Shown here: piece after piece, positions 55,538-64,000 of the stretch | How positions within the stretch are numbered: the stretch's first letter is position 1 | Layout of the letters: each line of letters starts with the position of its first letter | Assembly (NCBI RefSeq): GCF_000282195.1 | Contig: NZ_AKJT01000070.1 | Span: forward strand, 42,049-106,048 | Origin: Pseudomonas sp. GM18 | GTDB lineage: Bacteria; Pseudomonadota; Gammaproteobacteria; Pseudomonadales; Pseudomonadaceae | DNA: 64,000 nucleotides | Reading direction: 5' to 3' | Notes under the pieces: generated by a model | What the model saw: only the letters and a program-made list of their open reading frames with translations | Databases searched by the model: none | Told to the model about the DNA's origin: nothing | Translations under genes and position numbers: made by a program

Positions 55538-55701
55538 GGATTGACCCTATTCGTGCCTTATTCCTACATCTAAGGCTTACGCAGCCTACAACCCCAGTCC
55601 ACTTCCGCCCGATATTTTTCTCCAGCCAATAACTAGGCTTAGTTTGGAGATTTCTTATAGAAACCTCGACGACCTAATCTGCTTAGTTAGCATTACTTCG
55701 A

Positions 55702-57108
55702 ATGGATTCGAACATGTTCAAACCAACTGTCGGCCCAATTATCGGCCACACCACAACTAACCATGCGCGTATTTTCCTGCGTGGTGAATTACAGGACGAT
55801 GCCTTGGTATTTGCAGGCATCCGTTATCGACGCACCGGTGAGCAATACTGGTCCAAAGGCGTATTTGCAAAACTGACCGTCTTGCGCGACATGTCCGATG
55901 TGATTGCACTCAACGATCTGACCAGCGACACCGACTATGAATACCAGGCCGGCTGGTTCAGCCCCATGAACCCGGTGCATACCGCGGAGACGGTTGAGGA
56001 ACTGCCGCTGCAATGGCCGCGGGAAATCTACCGCTTTCGTACGAAGTCCAGCAAAACCACCCAGCCACGGGCCTATGTGGTCGGCTCATGCCGTTACCTG
56101 CGCATGACCGCCGGCATTGCGTCGGCGCCGCATTTGGGCGACCGGATTTTTGCTTCGATCACCCATTTGGCAGAACGCGCCGAACCGCCCATCAGCGCCA
56201 TGTTGATGACTGGCGACCAGATTTACGTCGATGACCTGAACCTCGTGGCCCCCGACCGGGAATACCAGGACATCCTCAAGAAGTACCGCACAGCCTTTTC
56301 GCAGCCTCATATTTCCAAGTTAATGTCAGGCATTGCGACTTATATGATCCTCGACGACCATGAAATTGAAGACAACTGGCCCGCCAACAAAAGCAAGAAC
56401 GATGATTACTTATACAAAAATGCCATGGCAGCGTATGAGTTATATCAAGCCAGCCACAGTCCCGCACATGAGCTACTTACCAACGGGCAAGTAAGCAGAA
56501 CACTGGAGCAGTATTGGTATCAATTCACCGAAGGCGATATCGAGTGGTTTATCACCGACAGTCGAACCCGACGCAATCTGTCGGCCAACGACCGGCGCAT
56601 CCTTGACGAAGAACAGGAACAGGCGCTGCTCAAATGGCTGATCAACAGCCCGGCCCGGGTCAAATTCGTGGTCACCAGCGTCATGTTCTATCCCGACCGT
56701 AAACTTCACGGTGATGACGCCTGGAAAGCCTTCCCGGAGCAGCGGCTAAGGCTGCTGGAGACGATTCGTACCCACGGCATCAAGAACGTCTTGTTCATTT
56801 CTGGCGATGTCCATGGCTCCCTGACCAGTCGCCTGACCCATAGCGAGAACCCGGACTTTGAAGTCCACACCATCGTGTCTTCACCGCTGTGCAACAGCAA
56901 ACTGCTGCCGTACGCCAAGGCATCGACCTTCATCCTCGATCAAGCCCTGGCCCGAACAGCCGCGGGCGACTATCGGCATGAACTGACCAGCGAGGTGATC
57001 AGCCAGGACAACTTCGCACATCTGATCGTCGAGGCCGAGCAGGTTCGCGTCAATTATCACGATCGGGATGGCCAGCCATTGCAGTCGATCAGCATTAAAT
57101 TGCATTGA
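55702..57108 (+). CDS. PhoD-like metallophosphatase
   Basis: A 468-residue protein of the alkaline phosphatase D group. Metal-binding motifs are VVGSCRY, MTGDQIYVDD, ILDDHEIEDNW and FISGDVHGSLTSRL, which are the PhoD-type active site residues. No signal peptide or twin-arginine motif is visible, unlike secreted PhoD, so this form is probably cytoplasmic and its substrate unknown. A MDSN leader and a weak ribosome site precede it; a MFKP start at 55714 is the alternative. It does not belong to a P. aeruginosa-conserved block, lying between aceF and dipA. Confidence 0.85.
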   Translation: MDSNMFKPTVGPIIGHTTTNHARIFLRGELQDDALVFAGIRYRRTGEQYWSKGVFAKLTVLRDMSDVIALNDLTSDTDYEYQAGWFSPMNPVHTAETVEELPLQWPREIYRFRTKSSKTTQPRAYVVGSCRYLRMTAGIASAPHLGDRIFASITHLAERAEPPISAMLMTGDQIYVDDLNLVAPDREYQDILKKYRTAFSQPHISKLMSGIATYMILDDHEIEDNWPANKSKNDDYLYKNAMAAYELYQASHSPAHELLTNGQVSRTLEQYWYQFTEGDIEWFITDSRTRRNLSANDRRILDEEQEQALLKWLINSPARVKFVVTSVMFYPDRKLHGDDAWKAFPEQRLRLLETIRTHGIKNVLFISGDVHGSLTSRLTHSENPDFEVHTIVSSPLCNSKLLPYAKASTFILDQALARTAAGDYRHELTSEVISQDNFAHLIVEAEQVRVNYHDRDGQPLQSISIKLH

Positions 57109-57116
57109 CCCTTGGA

Positions 57117-57160
57117 AAAGATCGCAGCCTCGTAGGAGCTGCCGAAGGCTGCGTTCTTTT
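57117..57160. repeat. Short remnant of the GCTGCCGAAGGCTGCG repeat
   Basis: AGATCGCAGCC followed by GTAGGAGCTGCCGAAGGCTGCGTTCTTTT: a partial copy of the repeats at 11698, 22688 and 55389. It can fold a short GC stem with T-run, so it may end transcription after the phosphatase gene. The rest of 57109-57334 holds no gene I can support. Confidence 0.6.
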
Positions 57161-57334
57161 AACCCTTTTTGGTACCTCGTTGAAGAATTGTTCACGTCTG
57201 CCGACATATTCTTATAGCACTTGGCCTTCATGTCTCTTGTCAGTCGGTGTCGCAATGATGCAACCTTGCCGCAGGCAACAGTAAAGAGGGCGAGAGCCCG
57301 GCGCGATCAGCATATTCGAAGCGAGTTTCCCTCA

Positions 57335-60028
57335 ATGAAAAGCCAACCCGATGCCGCCAGCCGTATGGTGGCCGAGGTAGTGACGCAGTTGCCTGTGCCC
57401 TCGCGGCTCGGCATGCTGCGTTTCGAACGGCTGAATGAACCAAGCTGGGCGCTGCTGTTTCTCGATCCCAATTGCGAACGACAGTTCGGCCTGCCGGCGG
57501 TGGAGCTTTGTGCTCTGGTCGGCTCGCCCTACGCCAGCCTGATGGAGCCCGAAGCGCGCTATCAACTGCACGACACGATCCAGCAGCAACTCACCGAAAG
57601 CCCGCATTACCTGATCCGCTACACCTTGCACACCGCCGCAGGCGTCCTGAGCCTGCTGGAACTGGGCGAAGCTTACAAACAACACAATCGACACCTGCTG
57701 CGCGGCTACCTGATGGTGGTGGACGGGCTGTTCGACGGCGAACCGTTGCTGCCGGCGCTGGATCTGGAAACCCAGAACTCACGCCTGCAAATCGCCCTGG
57801 AACTCAATCAGCGTGCCCAGCAGGAACAACTGCAGCACCTGGACCGGGTGCGCGCCCAACAAGACCTGATCCTGCTGCTGACCCGCCAGCGCTACAGCAC
57901 CAACAATTCCCTGCAAGAAGCCGCCGAACTGATCACCCGCAGCGCCTGCGATATCTATGAAATCGACTGCGCCAGCCTGTGGAACCTCGATGGCTCGCTA
58001 CTGACGCCGATCTCGGCCTATCACCGTGCCACCCGGGGCCGCCAACTGCCGGAGCCGATCGACGCCAGTGGTTTTCCCGACTACCTCGACGCCTTGCACA
58101 CTGGCCGTGCCATCGACGCCCACAACGCCATGCGTGACCCGCGCACCCGGGAAATCGCCGAGCACCTGCGCCCGCGAGACGTCAACGCCATGCTCGACGC
58201 CAGCATCCGCGTCGATGGCCAGGTGGTCGGCGTGCTCTGCCTGGAACAGATCGGGGCGACCCGCGCCTGGCAGTCGGACGAAATCGCCTTTGCCGGCGAA
58301 CTGGCGGATCAATTCGCCCAAGTCATCAACAACCACAACCGTCGCACCGCCACCAGCGCCCTGCACCTGTTCCAGCGTGCAGTGGAGCAAAGCGCCAACG
58401 CCTTTCTGCTGGTCAATTGCGACGGCGTGGTGGAGTACGTCAACCCAAGCTTCACCGCGATCACCCAGTACACCACCGAGGAAGTCCACGGCCAGCGGCT
58501 GTCGGAACTGCCAGCCCTGGAAAACCTCAGCGAGCTGCTGTTCGACGCTCCGTCGGCGCTGGCCAAGAGCAACAGCTGGCAGGGCGAGTTCAAGAGCCGG
58601 CGTAAAAACCTCGAACCCTACTGGGGCCAGTTGTCGATCTCCAAGGTCTACGGCGACAACCGCGAGCTGACGCACTACATCGGCATCTACGAAGACATCA
58701 CCCAGACCAAGCTCGCCCAGCAGCGTATCGAGCGCCTGGCCTACACCGACAACCTGACCAACCTCGGCAACCGCCCGGCGTTCATCCGCAACCTTGATGA
58801 ACGCTTCGCCCGGGACAGCGATACGCCGATCTGCCTGTTGCTGGTGGACATCGACAACTTCAAGCGGATCAACGACAGCCTCGGTCACCAGACCGGCGAC
58901 AAACTGCTGATCAGCCTGGCCCGGCGCCTGCGCAACAGCCTGAGCCCGAGCGGCAGCCTGGCGCGCTTCGCCAGTAACGAATTCGCTGTGTTGCTCGACA
59001 ACACCGACCTCTTGGTTGGCCAGCAAGTGGCCAACCAATTGCTGGCAACGCTTGATAAGCCGATGTTCGTCGACAACCAGTTGATCAGCGTCACCGGCTC
59101 CGTGGGCCTGGCCTGCGCGCCGCTGCACGGCCGCGACCCACAGACGCTGATGCGCAACGCAGGCCTGGCGCTGCACAAGGCCAAGGCCAACGGCAAACAT
59201 CAGGTGCAAGTGTTCACCGAAGCGCTGAACGCCGAGGCCAGCTACAAACTGTTCGTCGAAAACAACCTGCGCCGCGCCCTGACCCAGAACGAGCTGGACG
59301 TGTTCTACCAGCCCAAGCTGTGCCTGCGCAGCGGTCGCTTGCTGGGCATGGAAGCGCTGCTGCGCTGGAACCATCCGGAGAAGGGCATGATCCGCCCGGA
59401 CCAATTCATCAGCGTGGCCGAAGAAACCGGGCTGATCATCCCGATCGGCAAATGGATCGCCCGCCAAGCCTGCCGCATGAGCAAAGACCTGACCGCCGCC
59501 GGCCTGGGCAACCTGCAAGTGGCGATCAACCTGTCGCCCAAGCAGTTCTCCGACCCAGACCTGGTGGCGTCCATCGCCAACATCCTCAAGGAAGAAGCGC
59601 TGCCGGCGAACCTGCTGGAGCTGGAGCTGACCGAAGGCCTGCTACTGGAAGCCACCGAAGACACCCACTTGCAGCTCGATCAGCTCAAGCGTCTGGGCCT
59701 GACCCTGGCGATGGACGACTTCGGCACCGGTTACTCGTCGCTCAGCTACCTGAAAAAATTCCCGATCGACATCATCAAGATCGATCGAAGCTTCATCCAC
59801 GAAATCCCGGACAACCAGGACGACATGGAAATCACCTCCGCCGTGATCGCCATGGCCCACAACCTGAAACTCAAGGTCGTGGCTGAAGGCATCGAGACGG
59901 CCGAGCAGCTGGCCTTTCTGCGCCGCCACCGCTGCGACGTCGGCCAGGGCTACCTGTTCGACCGACCGATCCCGGGTTCCGAGCTGATCGAAAAGCTCAA
60001 ACGCTACCCACGCGGCCCAATCGCCTGA
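57335..60028 (+). CDS. dipA: c-di-GMP phosphodiesterase DipA (GAF-PAS-GGDEF-EAL)
   Basis: Multi-domain signalling protein of about 897 residues that lowers cyclic di-GMP; P. aeruginosa DipA drives biofilm dispersal and lies at this same place between aceF and msrA. Order: an N-terminal PAS-like region, a coiled segment, a GAF domain (about residues 175-335), a PAS domain (about 345-465), a GGDEF domain and a C-terminal EAL domain. The GGDEF motif is degenerate (FASNEFAVLL, ASNEF), so cyclase activity is unlikely. The EAL motif is intact (GMEALLRWNHP), with DDFGTGYSSLSYL and metal-ligand ELTEGLLL nearby. Start at ATG 57335 (MKSQPDAASRMVAEVV) preferred over an upstream in-frame ATG at 57221. 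Confidence 0.92.
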   Translation: MKSQPDAASRMVAEVVTQLPVPSRLGMLRFERLNEPSWALLFLDPNCERQFGLPAVELCALVGSPYASLMEPEARYQLHDTIQQQLTESPHYLIRYTLHTAAGVLSLLELGEAYKQHNRHLLRGYLMVVDGLFDGEPLLPALDLETQNSRLQIALELNQRAQQEQLQHLDRVRAQQDLILLLTRQRYSTNNSLQEAAELITRSACDIYEIDCASLWNLDGSLLTPISAYHRATRGRQLPEPIDASGFPDYLDALHTGRAIDAHNAMRDPRTREIAEHLRPRDVNAMLDASIRVDGQVVGVLCLEQIGATRAWQSDEIAFAGELADQFAQVINNHNRRTATSALHLFQRAVEQSANAFLLVNCDGVVEYVNPSFTAITQYTTEEVHGQRLSELPALENLSELLFDAPSALAKSNSWQGEFKSRRKNLEPYWGQLSISKVYGDNRELTHYIGIYEDITQTKLAQQRIERLAYTDNLTNLGNRPAFIRNLDERFARDSDTPICLLLVDIDNFKRINDSLGHQTGDKLLISLARRLRNSLSPSGSLARFASNEFAVLLDNTDLLVGQQVANQLLATLDKPMFVDNQLISVTGSVGLACAPLHGRDPQTLMRNAGLALHKAKANGKHQVQVFTEALNAEASYKLFVENNLRRALTQNELDVFYQPKLCLRSGRLLGMEALLRWNHPEKGMIRPDQFISVAEETGLIIPIGKWIARQACRMSKDLTAAGLGNLQVAINLSPKQFSDPDLVASIANILKEEALPANLLELELTEGLLLEATEDTHLQLDQLKRLGLTLAMDDFGTGYSSLSYLKKFPIDIIKIDRSFIHEIPDNQDDMEITSAVIAMAHNLKLKVVAEGIETAEQLAFLRRHRCDVGQGYLFDRPIPGSELIEKLKRYPRGPIA

Positions 60029-60096
60029 CAGCGACGTAACACTCGGGCAAACTGGCAGTCTGTATTTACATCTCAACCTGACTGAGAGGACTGATC

Positions 60097-60744
60097 ATGG
60101 TTCTGCGCTCGGAAATTCTGGTGAATAAAAACGTGCTCCCGACTAAAGAACAAGCTCTGCCTGGCCGCGAAACCCCGATCAAGGTTCCGGAGAAACACTT
60201 CGTCAGCGGCAACCCGCTGCTGGGTCCGTTTCCGGGCAACGTAGAATTCGCAATCTTCGGCCTGGGTTGCTTCTGGGGCGCGGAACGCAAATTCTGGCAG
60301 CGTGAAGGCGTGTTCAGCACATCGGTCGGTTACGCCGGCGGCTTCACGCCGAACCCGACCTACGAAGAAGTCTGCTCGGGCCTGACCGGGCACACCGAAG
60401 TGGTGCTCGTGGTCTATGAGCCGGAAAAGGTCAGCTACGAACAGCTGCTGAAAATGTTCTGGGAACTGCACAATCCGACGCAAGGCATGCGCCAGGGCAA
60501 TGACATCGGCACTCAGTATCGCTCGGTGATCTACGCCACCAAACCGGAACAGCTGGAAGCGGCGAAGAACAGCGCGAAAGTGTTCCAAGCGGAACTGACC
60601 AAGGCTGGCAAAGGCATCATCACCACCGAAATCGACGAAGCCCCGACGTTCTACTACGCCGAGGCCTATCACCAGCAGTACCTGGCCAAGAATCCTGAAG
60701 GGTATTGCGGGATTGGCGGTACTGGCGTGACGTGCCCGATCTAA
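60097..60744 (+). CDS. msrA: Peptide methionine sulfoxide reductase A
   Basis: Repairs oxidised methionine (S-sulfoxide). The 215-residue protein has the catalytic motif FGLGCFWGAERKFWQ with Cys58, plus GYAGGFTPNPTYEEVCSGLTGHTEVV. The C-terminal recycling cysteines lie in GYCGIGGTGVTCPI. The N-terminal extension of about 50 residues is normal for the Pseudomonas and E. coli enzyme. ATG at 60097 with GAGAGGA upstream. Confidence 0.97.
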   Translation: MVLRSEILVNKNVLPTKEQALPGRETPIKVPEKHFVSGNPLLGPFPGNVEFAIFGLGCFWGAERKFWQREGVFSTSVGYAGGFTPNPTYEEVCSGLTGHTEVVLVVYEPEKVSYEQLLKMFWELHNPTQGMRQGNDIGTQYRSVIYATKPEQLEAAKNSAKVFQAELTKAGKGIITTEIDEAPTFYYAEAYHQQYLAKNPEGYCGIGGTGVTCPI

Positions 60745-60764
60745 ATTTCGGGCCCTGAAAAGCA

Positions 60765-60824
60765 TCGCGGGCAAGCCTCGCTCCTACGGTCGCACCGACC
60801 TGTAGGAGCGAGGCTTGCCCGCGA
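60765..60824. repeat. REP-like palindrome between msrA and rlmJ
   Basis: A perfect 23-base inverted repeat, arms 60765-60787 and 60802-60824. The core GCGGGCAAGCCTCGCT is the same as at 1236-1281. It lies between convergent stops and probably serves as their common end. Confidence 0.88.
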
Positions 60825-60857
60825 AGGCGTCCGACTAGACGCCACACATACAACTGA

Positions 60858-61697
60858 TCAGCTCTCGGCGATCAACCAATCCATCTGCCACCCGCCCTGG
60901 GTCTGCCCCAACTTCTTGGACAACCACGGCAGCAACTCACGCAATTCCTCTTCCAGCCCCCACGGCGGATTGGCAATCGCCAACCCCGAACCATTCAGGC
61001 TGTTCGGCGTATCCAACGGATGCACCAACAACTCCACCCGCAACAACTTAGGCGCGCCCGTGCCGGCCAGATCCTGATAGAACCGCCGCAACGCCCGCTG
61101 ATCCTTCACCGGATACCAGATCGCCGCCACCGTCTGGCGCATCCGGCCAATCGCCTCTTTCAACGACGCCGCACAACGTTGCATCTCATCGAGCTGCTCG
61201 AACGGCGGATCGATCAACATCACCGCCCGCTTCTCCGGCACCGGCAGCAGCGCACGCGGCACATGCCAGCCTTCGCCCAGGTGAACCTTCACCCGACGGT
61301 CACCCTGCATGTTGTCCTTGAGCAGCAAGCCATCTTCGGGGTGCTTCTCGTTGAGCAACACCCGATCCTGCGGTCGCGTGAGGCGTCGCGCCAACTCCGG
61401 CGACCCCGGGTAATAGCGCAACTGGCCATCCGGGTTCATCTCGTGCAACACCTTCATGTAATCAGCAGTCAGCGCCGGCAAATCCGGCTGATCCCACAAC
61501 CGCGCGATGCCTTCCAGGTACTCACCGGTACGACTGGCCTGATCGCCCTGAAGGTCATACAGACCAATGCCCGCGTGGGTGTCGAGATAGGCAAACGGCT
61601 GCTCCTTGCGCGACATCAAGGCGATGAGGCGGGTCAAAGTCAGGTGTTTGAACACATCGGCGTGATTGCCGGCATGGAAGGCGTGACGATAATTCAT
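60858..61697 (-). CDS. rlmJ: 23S rRNA (adenine-2030-N6) methyltransferase
   Basis: Methylates A2030 of 23S rRNA. The 279-residue protein begins MNYRHAFHAGNHADVFKHLT, typical of RlmJ. The N-terminal SAM-binding region is YLDTHAGIGLYDL, and the catalytic motif is LIDPPFEQ (DPPF at 163-166). Convergent with msrA, as in P. aeruginosa. Confidence 0.95.
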   Translation of the reverse strand: MNYRHAFHAGNHADVFKHLTLTRLIALMSRKEQPFAYLDTHAGIGLYDLQGDQASRTGEYLEGIARLWDQPDLPALTADYMKVLHEMNPDGQLRYYPGSPELARRLTRPQDRVLLNEKHPEDGLLLKDNMQGDRRVKVHLGEGWHVPRALLPVPEKRAVMLIDPPFEQLDEMQRCAASLKEAIGRMRQTVAAIWYPVKDQRALRRFYQDLAGTGAPKLLRVELLVHPLDTPNSLNGSGLAIANPPWGLEEELRELLPWLSKKLGQTQGGWQMDWLIAES

Positions 61698-61781
61698 GGC
61701 TGCTCCTGCGAAGGCCGGGAAGTTTACCTTGTACGGCGCAGAACGTCAGGGGTTCGCAGCCGAGTGGCCAGCCTGCGCGCT

Positions 61782-61942
61782 GATCGTTCCCACGCTCCCG
61801 CGCGGTGATCGTTCCCATGCTCCGCGTGGGAATGCCTCAAGGGACGCTCCGCGTTCCAGCCCCACCAGCGCCGCCGAGCCAGACACCGATGTGACGCAGA
61901 GCGTCACGGGCTGCATTCCCACGCAGAGCGTGGGAACGATCA
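61782..61942. repeat. Palindromic repeat, GTTCCCAyGCTCCGCGTGGGAA family, copy C
   Basis: Full module pair at 61806-61942 (GATCGTTCCCATGCTCCGCGTGGGAATGC and its mirror), preceded by a broken extra half (GATCGTTCCCACGCTCCCGCG) at 61782-61803. It marks the boundary between the conserved msrA-rlmJ part and the accessory RHS genes. Confidence 0.85.
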
Positions 61943-61943
61943 T

Positions 61944-62369
61944 TCAACCAACAGTCACCCAAGTACTCTGATCCTCGAGGCTCGCTTTTTGAAGGTCATC
62001 TCTCCACTCAATGAGCGCCAATTTAAATATATCTTCGAAAAATCCACGAACATTTTTCATCTCATCCCATCCAGCAGGAAACGATGAATATGCCTCAGGA
62101 TCGTACTTCAGCAACGATTGAAAATCATAGCTTTCATCCCGCAACGCTTCTTCTAAACACTGCACCATCAAAAACTTTTGTCGGTACGGCGGTTTCCATT
62201 GAGGATCTAAGCAATATTCGCGAATCAGCACCTCCCTATCTTTTGGATTGTTAGGGTCAAACTTTTCCAACTCCTCACCTAGCGTTTCTTCTCTATCATA
62301 TATATCGAAACACCCTAAAAAATACGATGGAGTAGGAACATACCGCTGGCCACTTCCTGGATCAATCAT
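61944..62369 (-). CDS. Small unrecognised protein, candidate immunity protein for the RHS toxin tail
   Basis: A 141-residue acidic, cytoplasmic protein with no signal peptide and lower GC than the surrounding core genes. No family is recognised. It starts 12 bases after the RHS stop, and its ribosome site AGGAGGG overlaps that stop codon, so it is translated together with the RHS gene. A small, acidic, lone partner directly after an RHS C-terminal tail is the usual layout for an immunity gene; this is inference, as no sequence match was possible. Confidence 0.75.
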   Translation of the reverse strand: MIDPGSGQRYVPTPSYFLGCFDIYDREETLGEELEKFDPNNPKDREVLIREYCLDPQWKPPYRQKFLMVQCLEEALRDESYDFQSLLKYDPEAYSSFPAGWDEMKNVRGFFEDIFKLALIEWRDDLQKASLEDQSTWVTVG

Positions 62370-62381
62370 TGCTCAGCCCTC

Positions 62382-64000
62382 CTATTGGATCGGATACAGC
62401 GTAAATGGGATACCTGTTTTTCGATCAAACTTCATTTCTATTCGATTCATTTTTATTAGCTTTGGATTTTCCTTGGATGCTGGATTAGGGATATACCCCT
62501 CTCCTGCTCCAGGAAATTTCATCCTTACAATATTGGCGTTACTTCGATCTCTCCCCGTGTAAGGGGGAAGCCCATTAGCAGCCCTGGAGGTGGCCAACTC
62601 ATATGCCTGCAACATTAACTCCCAATTATAGAATCTTGAGCTTGGATTCCCGTTCTTATGCCAAGGTGTTTTGCCGGTAATCGGATCCGTGCCATCGATT
62701 GCACGCTGCTTAAATTTTCCATCAGGGACTTCTGGGTCATGCTTTCCAACCATATGCATCCCCTGATCGTCGTTTAGTTTTTTTATTTTTTCCTTGGCAA
62801 CCTCAGCAGCACTTAACTTAGGCTTCGGTAACTCAGGCTCACCCTCATCAACCCTAACGCCAGTCGTATCATCCGGCGCCTGACACCCAGGCTTATTCGG
62901 CGGCGGGCAATTCCCGCTCAACCCCAACGGATCAACCCACCCCGTCGGATTCGGCGTGTACTGGTACTGGTTCAGCCCACCCGCCAACTTGATCGGGTCC
63001 GGCGTCAGATACCGACCTACCTTCGGATCATAGTACCGATGCCGGTTGTAGTGCAGACCGCTCTCGACGTCGAAATACTGCCCCTGGAAACGCAGCGGCT
63101 GATCGAGCTGCTCTCCCCCACCGAATGCCAGATGGGTGACTTTACCGTGGGCGTTGTATTTCGCCGACCAAACAATCTCGCCACCAAAATCGGTCAGTTC
63201 CTGCGGCGTCCCTAGGTGGTCGAGTTGGTAATAGAACGGACAGGCCCTGCGTGGGCCTTTGCCGTCGAGCATCGCCAACGGGCGGAAGCTGCCCGGCTCG
63301 TAGACGTAACTGCGGTAATGCTCTTTGCTGCTTTCGGCGACGACCTGATCGCCCTGCCAGAAGAATTCGGTGGTTTTGCCGTCGACGGTTTTGGCGATGC
63401 GGCGGCCGAAGGCGTCGTAGCGATAACTCGCGCAACTTCCATCCGGCAACGTGACACGGACCAATCGGTGCTGGCAGTCATAGCGATACTCGGTGACCAG
63501 TTTCTGCCCGGTGCCACGGCGTTCGCGGATCAGGTTGCCGAAGGCGTCGTAGTCGTAATGGCGGTCGCCCTGCATCAATAGGCGATTGCCTTTGACGGTG
63601 GCCGGGCCGGGCCGGTCCTGCATCTGCAGGTTGCCGGCCGGGTCGTGGGCGAAGGTTTCCGGTAGGTCGTCGCGGGTGTGGCGGACGCGGATCAGACGGT
63701 TCAGCGCGTCGTACTGGTAATTGCGCTGACCGTGGCGGGTATCGGCGATGTGGTCGAGATTGCCGTTGGGGCTGTAGGCATAGTCGCGGCGATACAGACT
63801 TTTTTGCTGTTGGCTGACCGCGTGGGCCTTCAGACGGCCCTGGTCGTCGTAGGCATATTCACTGAGCAGCAAACCCTGCTGGCGCTGTTGTTCGCGACCG
63901 GCGAGGAACGTATGCGAGGTCAGTCGCGCGCCGTTGAGGTCGATGGCCGTCAGCGCGCCGCCCTTGGCGTGGTGGTAATCGAGTTTGCTGCCGTCCGGCA
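62382..64000 (-). CDS. RHS-repeat protein, C-terminal part with variable toxin-like tail
   Basis: The frame is open to the right edge, so the start is outside the window; about 539 residues are seen. The visible part has YD-type repeats (YRYDAFGRRIAKTVDG, YDYDAFGNLIRERRG) and the RHS core end DVESGLHYNRHRYYDPKVGR with YLTPDPIKLAGGLNQY and then DPLGLSG. After this boundary (near 62920) comes a tail of about 178 residues that differs in composition. It includes GMHMVGKHDPEVPDGKFKQR, AIDGTDPITGKTPW, NGNPSSRFYNWELMLQAY and a final MKFDRKTGIPFTLYPIQ. This matches a polymorphic-toxin tip, possibly a nuclease, but no named toxin family was recognised. Confidence 0.87.
   Translation of the reverse strand, partial: PDGSKLDYHHAKGGALTAIDLNGARLTSHTFLAGREQQRQQGLLLSEYAYDDQGRLKAHAVSQQQKSLYRRDYAYSPNGNLDHIADTRHGQRNYQYDALNRLIRVRHTRDDLPETFAHDPAGNLQMQDRPGPATVKGNRLLMQGDRHYDYDAFGNLIRERRGTGQKLVTEYRYDCQHRLVRVTLPDGSCASYRYDAFGRRIAKTVDGKTTEFFWQGDQVVAESSKEHYRSYVYEPGSFRPLAMLDGKGPRRACPFYYQLDHLGTPQELTDFGGEIVWSAKYNAHGKVTHLAFGGGEQLDQPLRFQGQYFDVESGLHYNRHRYYDPKVGRYLTPDPIKLAGGLNQYQYTPNPTGWVDPLGLSGNCPPPNKPGCQAPDDTTGVRVDEGEPELPKPKLSAAEVAKEKIKKLNDDQGMHMVGKHDPEVPDGKFKQRAIDGTDPITGKTPWHKNGNPSSRFYNWELMLQAYELATSRAANGLPPYTGRDRSNANIVRMKFPGAGEGYIPNPASKENPKLIKMNRIEMKFDRKTGIPFTLYPIQ

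Overview
The window reads as a chromosomal segment of a Pseudomonas, most likely of the P. fluorescens group. The evidence is the high GC content, the gene order, and several Pseudomonas-type intergenic palindromes. Much of the order matches, from memory, the P. aeruginosa stretch from about PA4961 to PA5019 (serB, parC/parE, nudF, thiC, tolC, waaA, hldE, msbA, the waaP-waaG-waaC-waaF core cluster, glnE, aceE-aceF, dipA, msrA, rlmJ). No tRNA, rRNA, CRISPR array, insertion sequence or prophage was recognised.

Layout. 1-5.1 kb: the 3' part of an unrecognised gene, serB, a divergent membrane protein of the AhpA/YtjB (Smp) type, and a PqiC-like lipoprotein. 5.3-13.8 kb: a leftward block nudF-yqiB-cpdA-yqiA-parE (the E. 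coli order), then a phytase-like protein, an aspartic protease and parC. 14-18.4 kb: a lipoprotein and a thiamine unit (thiC, cytX) behind a TPP riboswitch. 18.5-25.9 kb: tolC, waaA, a LysR regulator, an SMR transporter and a three-gene oxidoreductase group. 25.9-47 kb: a large LPS core, lipid A and envelope region. It holds three accessory sugar-transfer genes, hldE, a PIG-L deacetylase, a Mig-14-like gene, msbA, kinase-like proteins, a GT-C-type membrane protein, a GT2 enzyme, a carbamoyltransferase, three InaA-type kinases, and waaP, waaG, waaC and waaF. Many of these genes overlap by 1-8 bases and look translationally coupled. 47.3-55.3 kb: glnE and the divergent pyruvate dehydrogenase operon aceEF, with two palindromic sites in the shared control region. 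55.7-61.7 kb: a PhoD-type phosphatase, dipA (c-di-GMP phosphodiesterase), msrA and rlmJ. 61.9-64 kb: the 3' end of an RHS protein with a variable toxin-like tail, followed by a small gene that fits a cognate immunity protein; this end is visibly poorer in GC and continues past the window.

The genes are mostly core functions. The parts that look accessory are the lower-GC glycosyl block at 25.9-28.5 kb (including a sialyltransferase-like GT29-type protein), the membrane-enzyme/GT2 pair at 35-37.5 kb where P. aeruginosa has waaL and wapR, and the RHS tail with its downstream gene. Intergenic regions carry at least three families of palindromic repeats, which often sit where terminators would be expected.

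No clearly new system was found. The best leads are the RHS tail/immunity pair, the GT29-like gene, a tandem two-kinase protein in the LPS cluster and the paired operator upstream of aceE.
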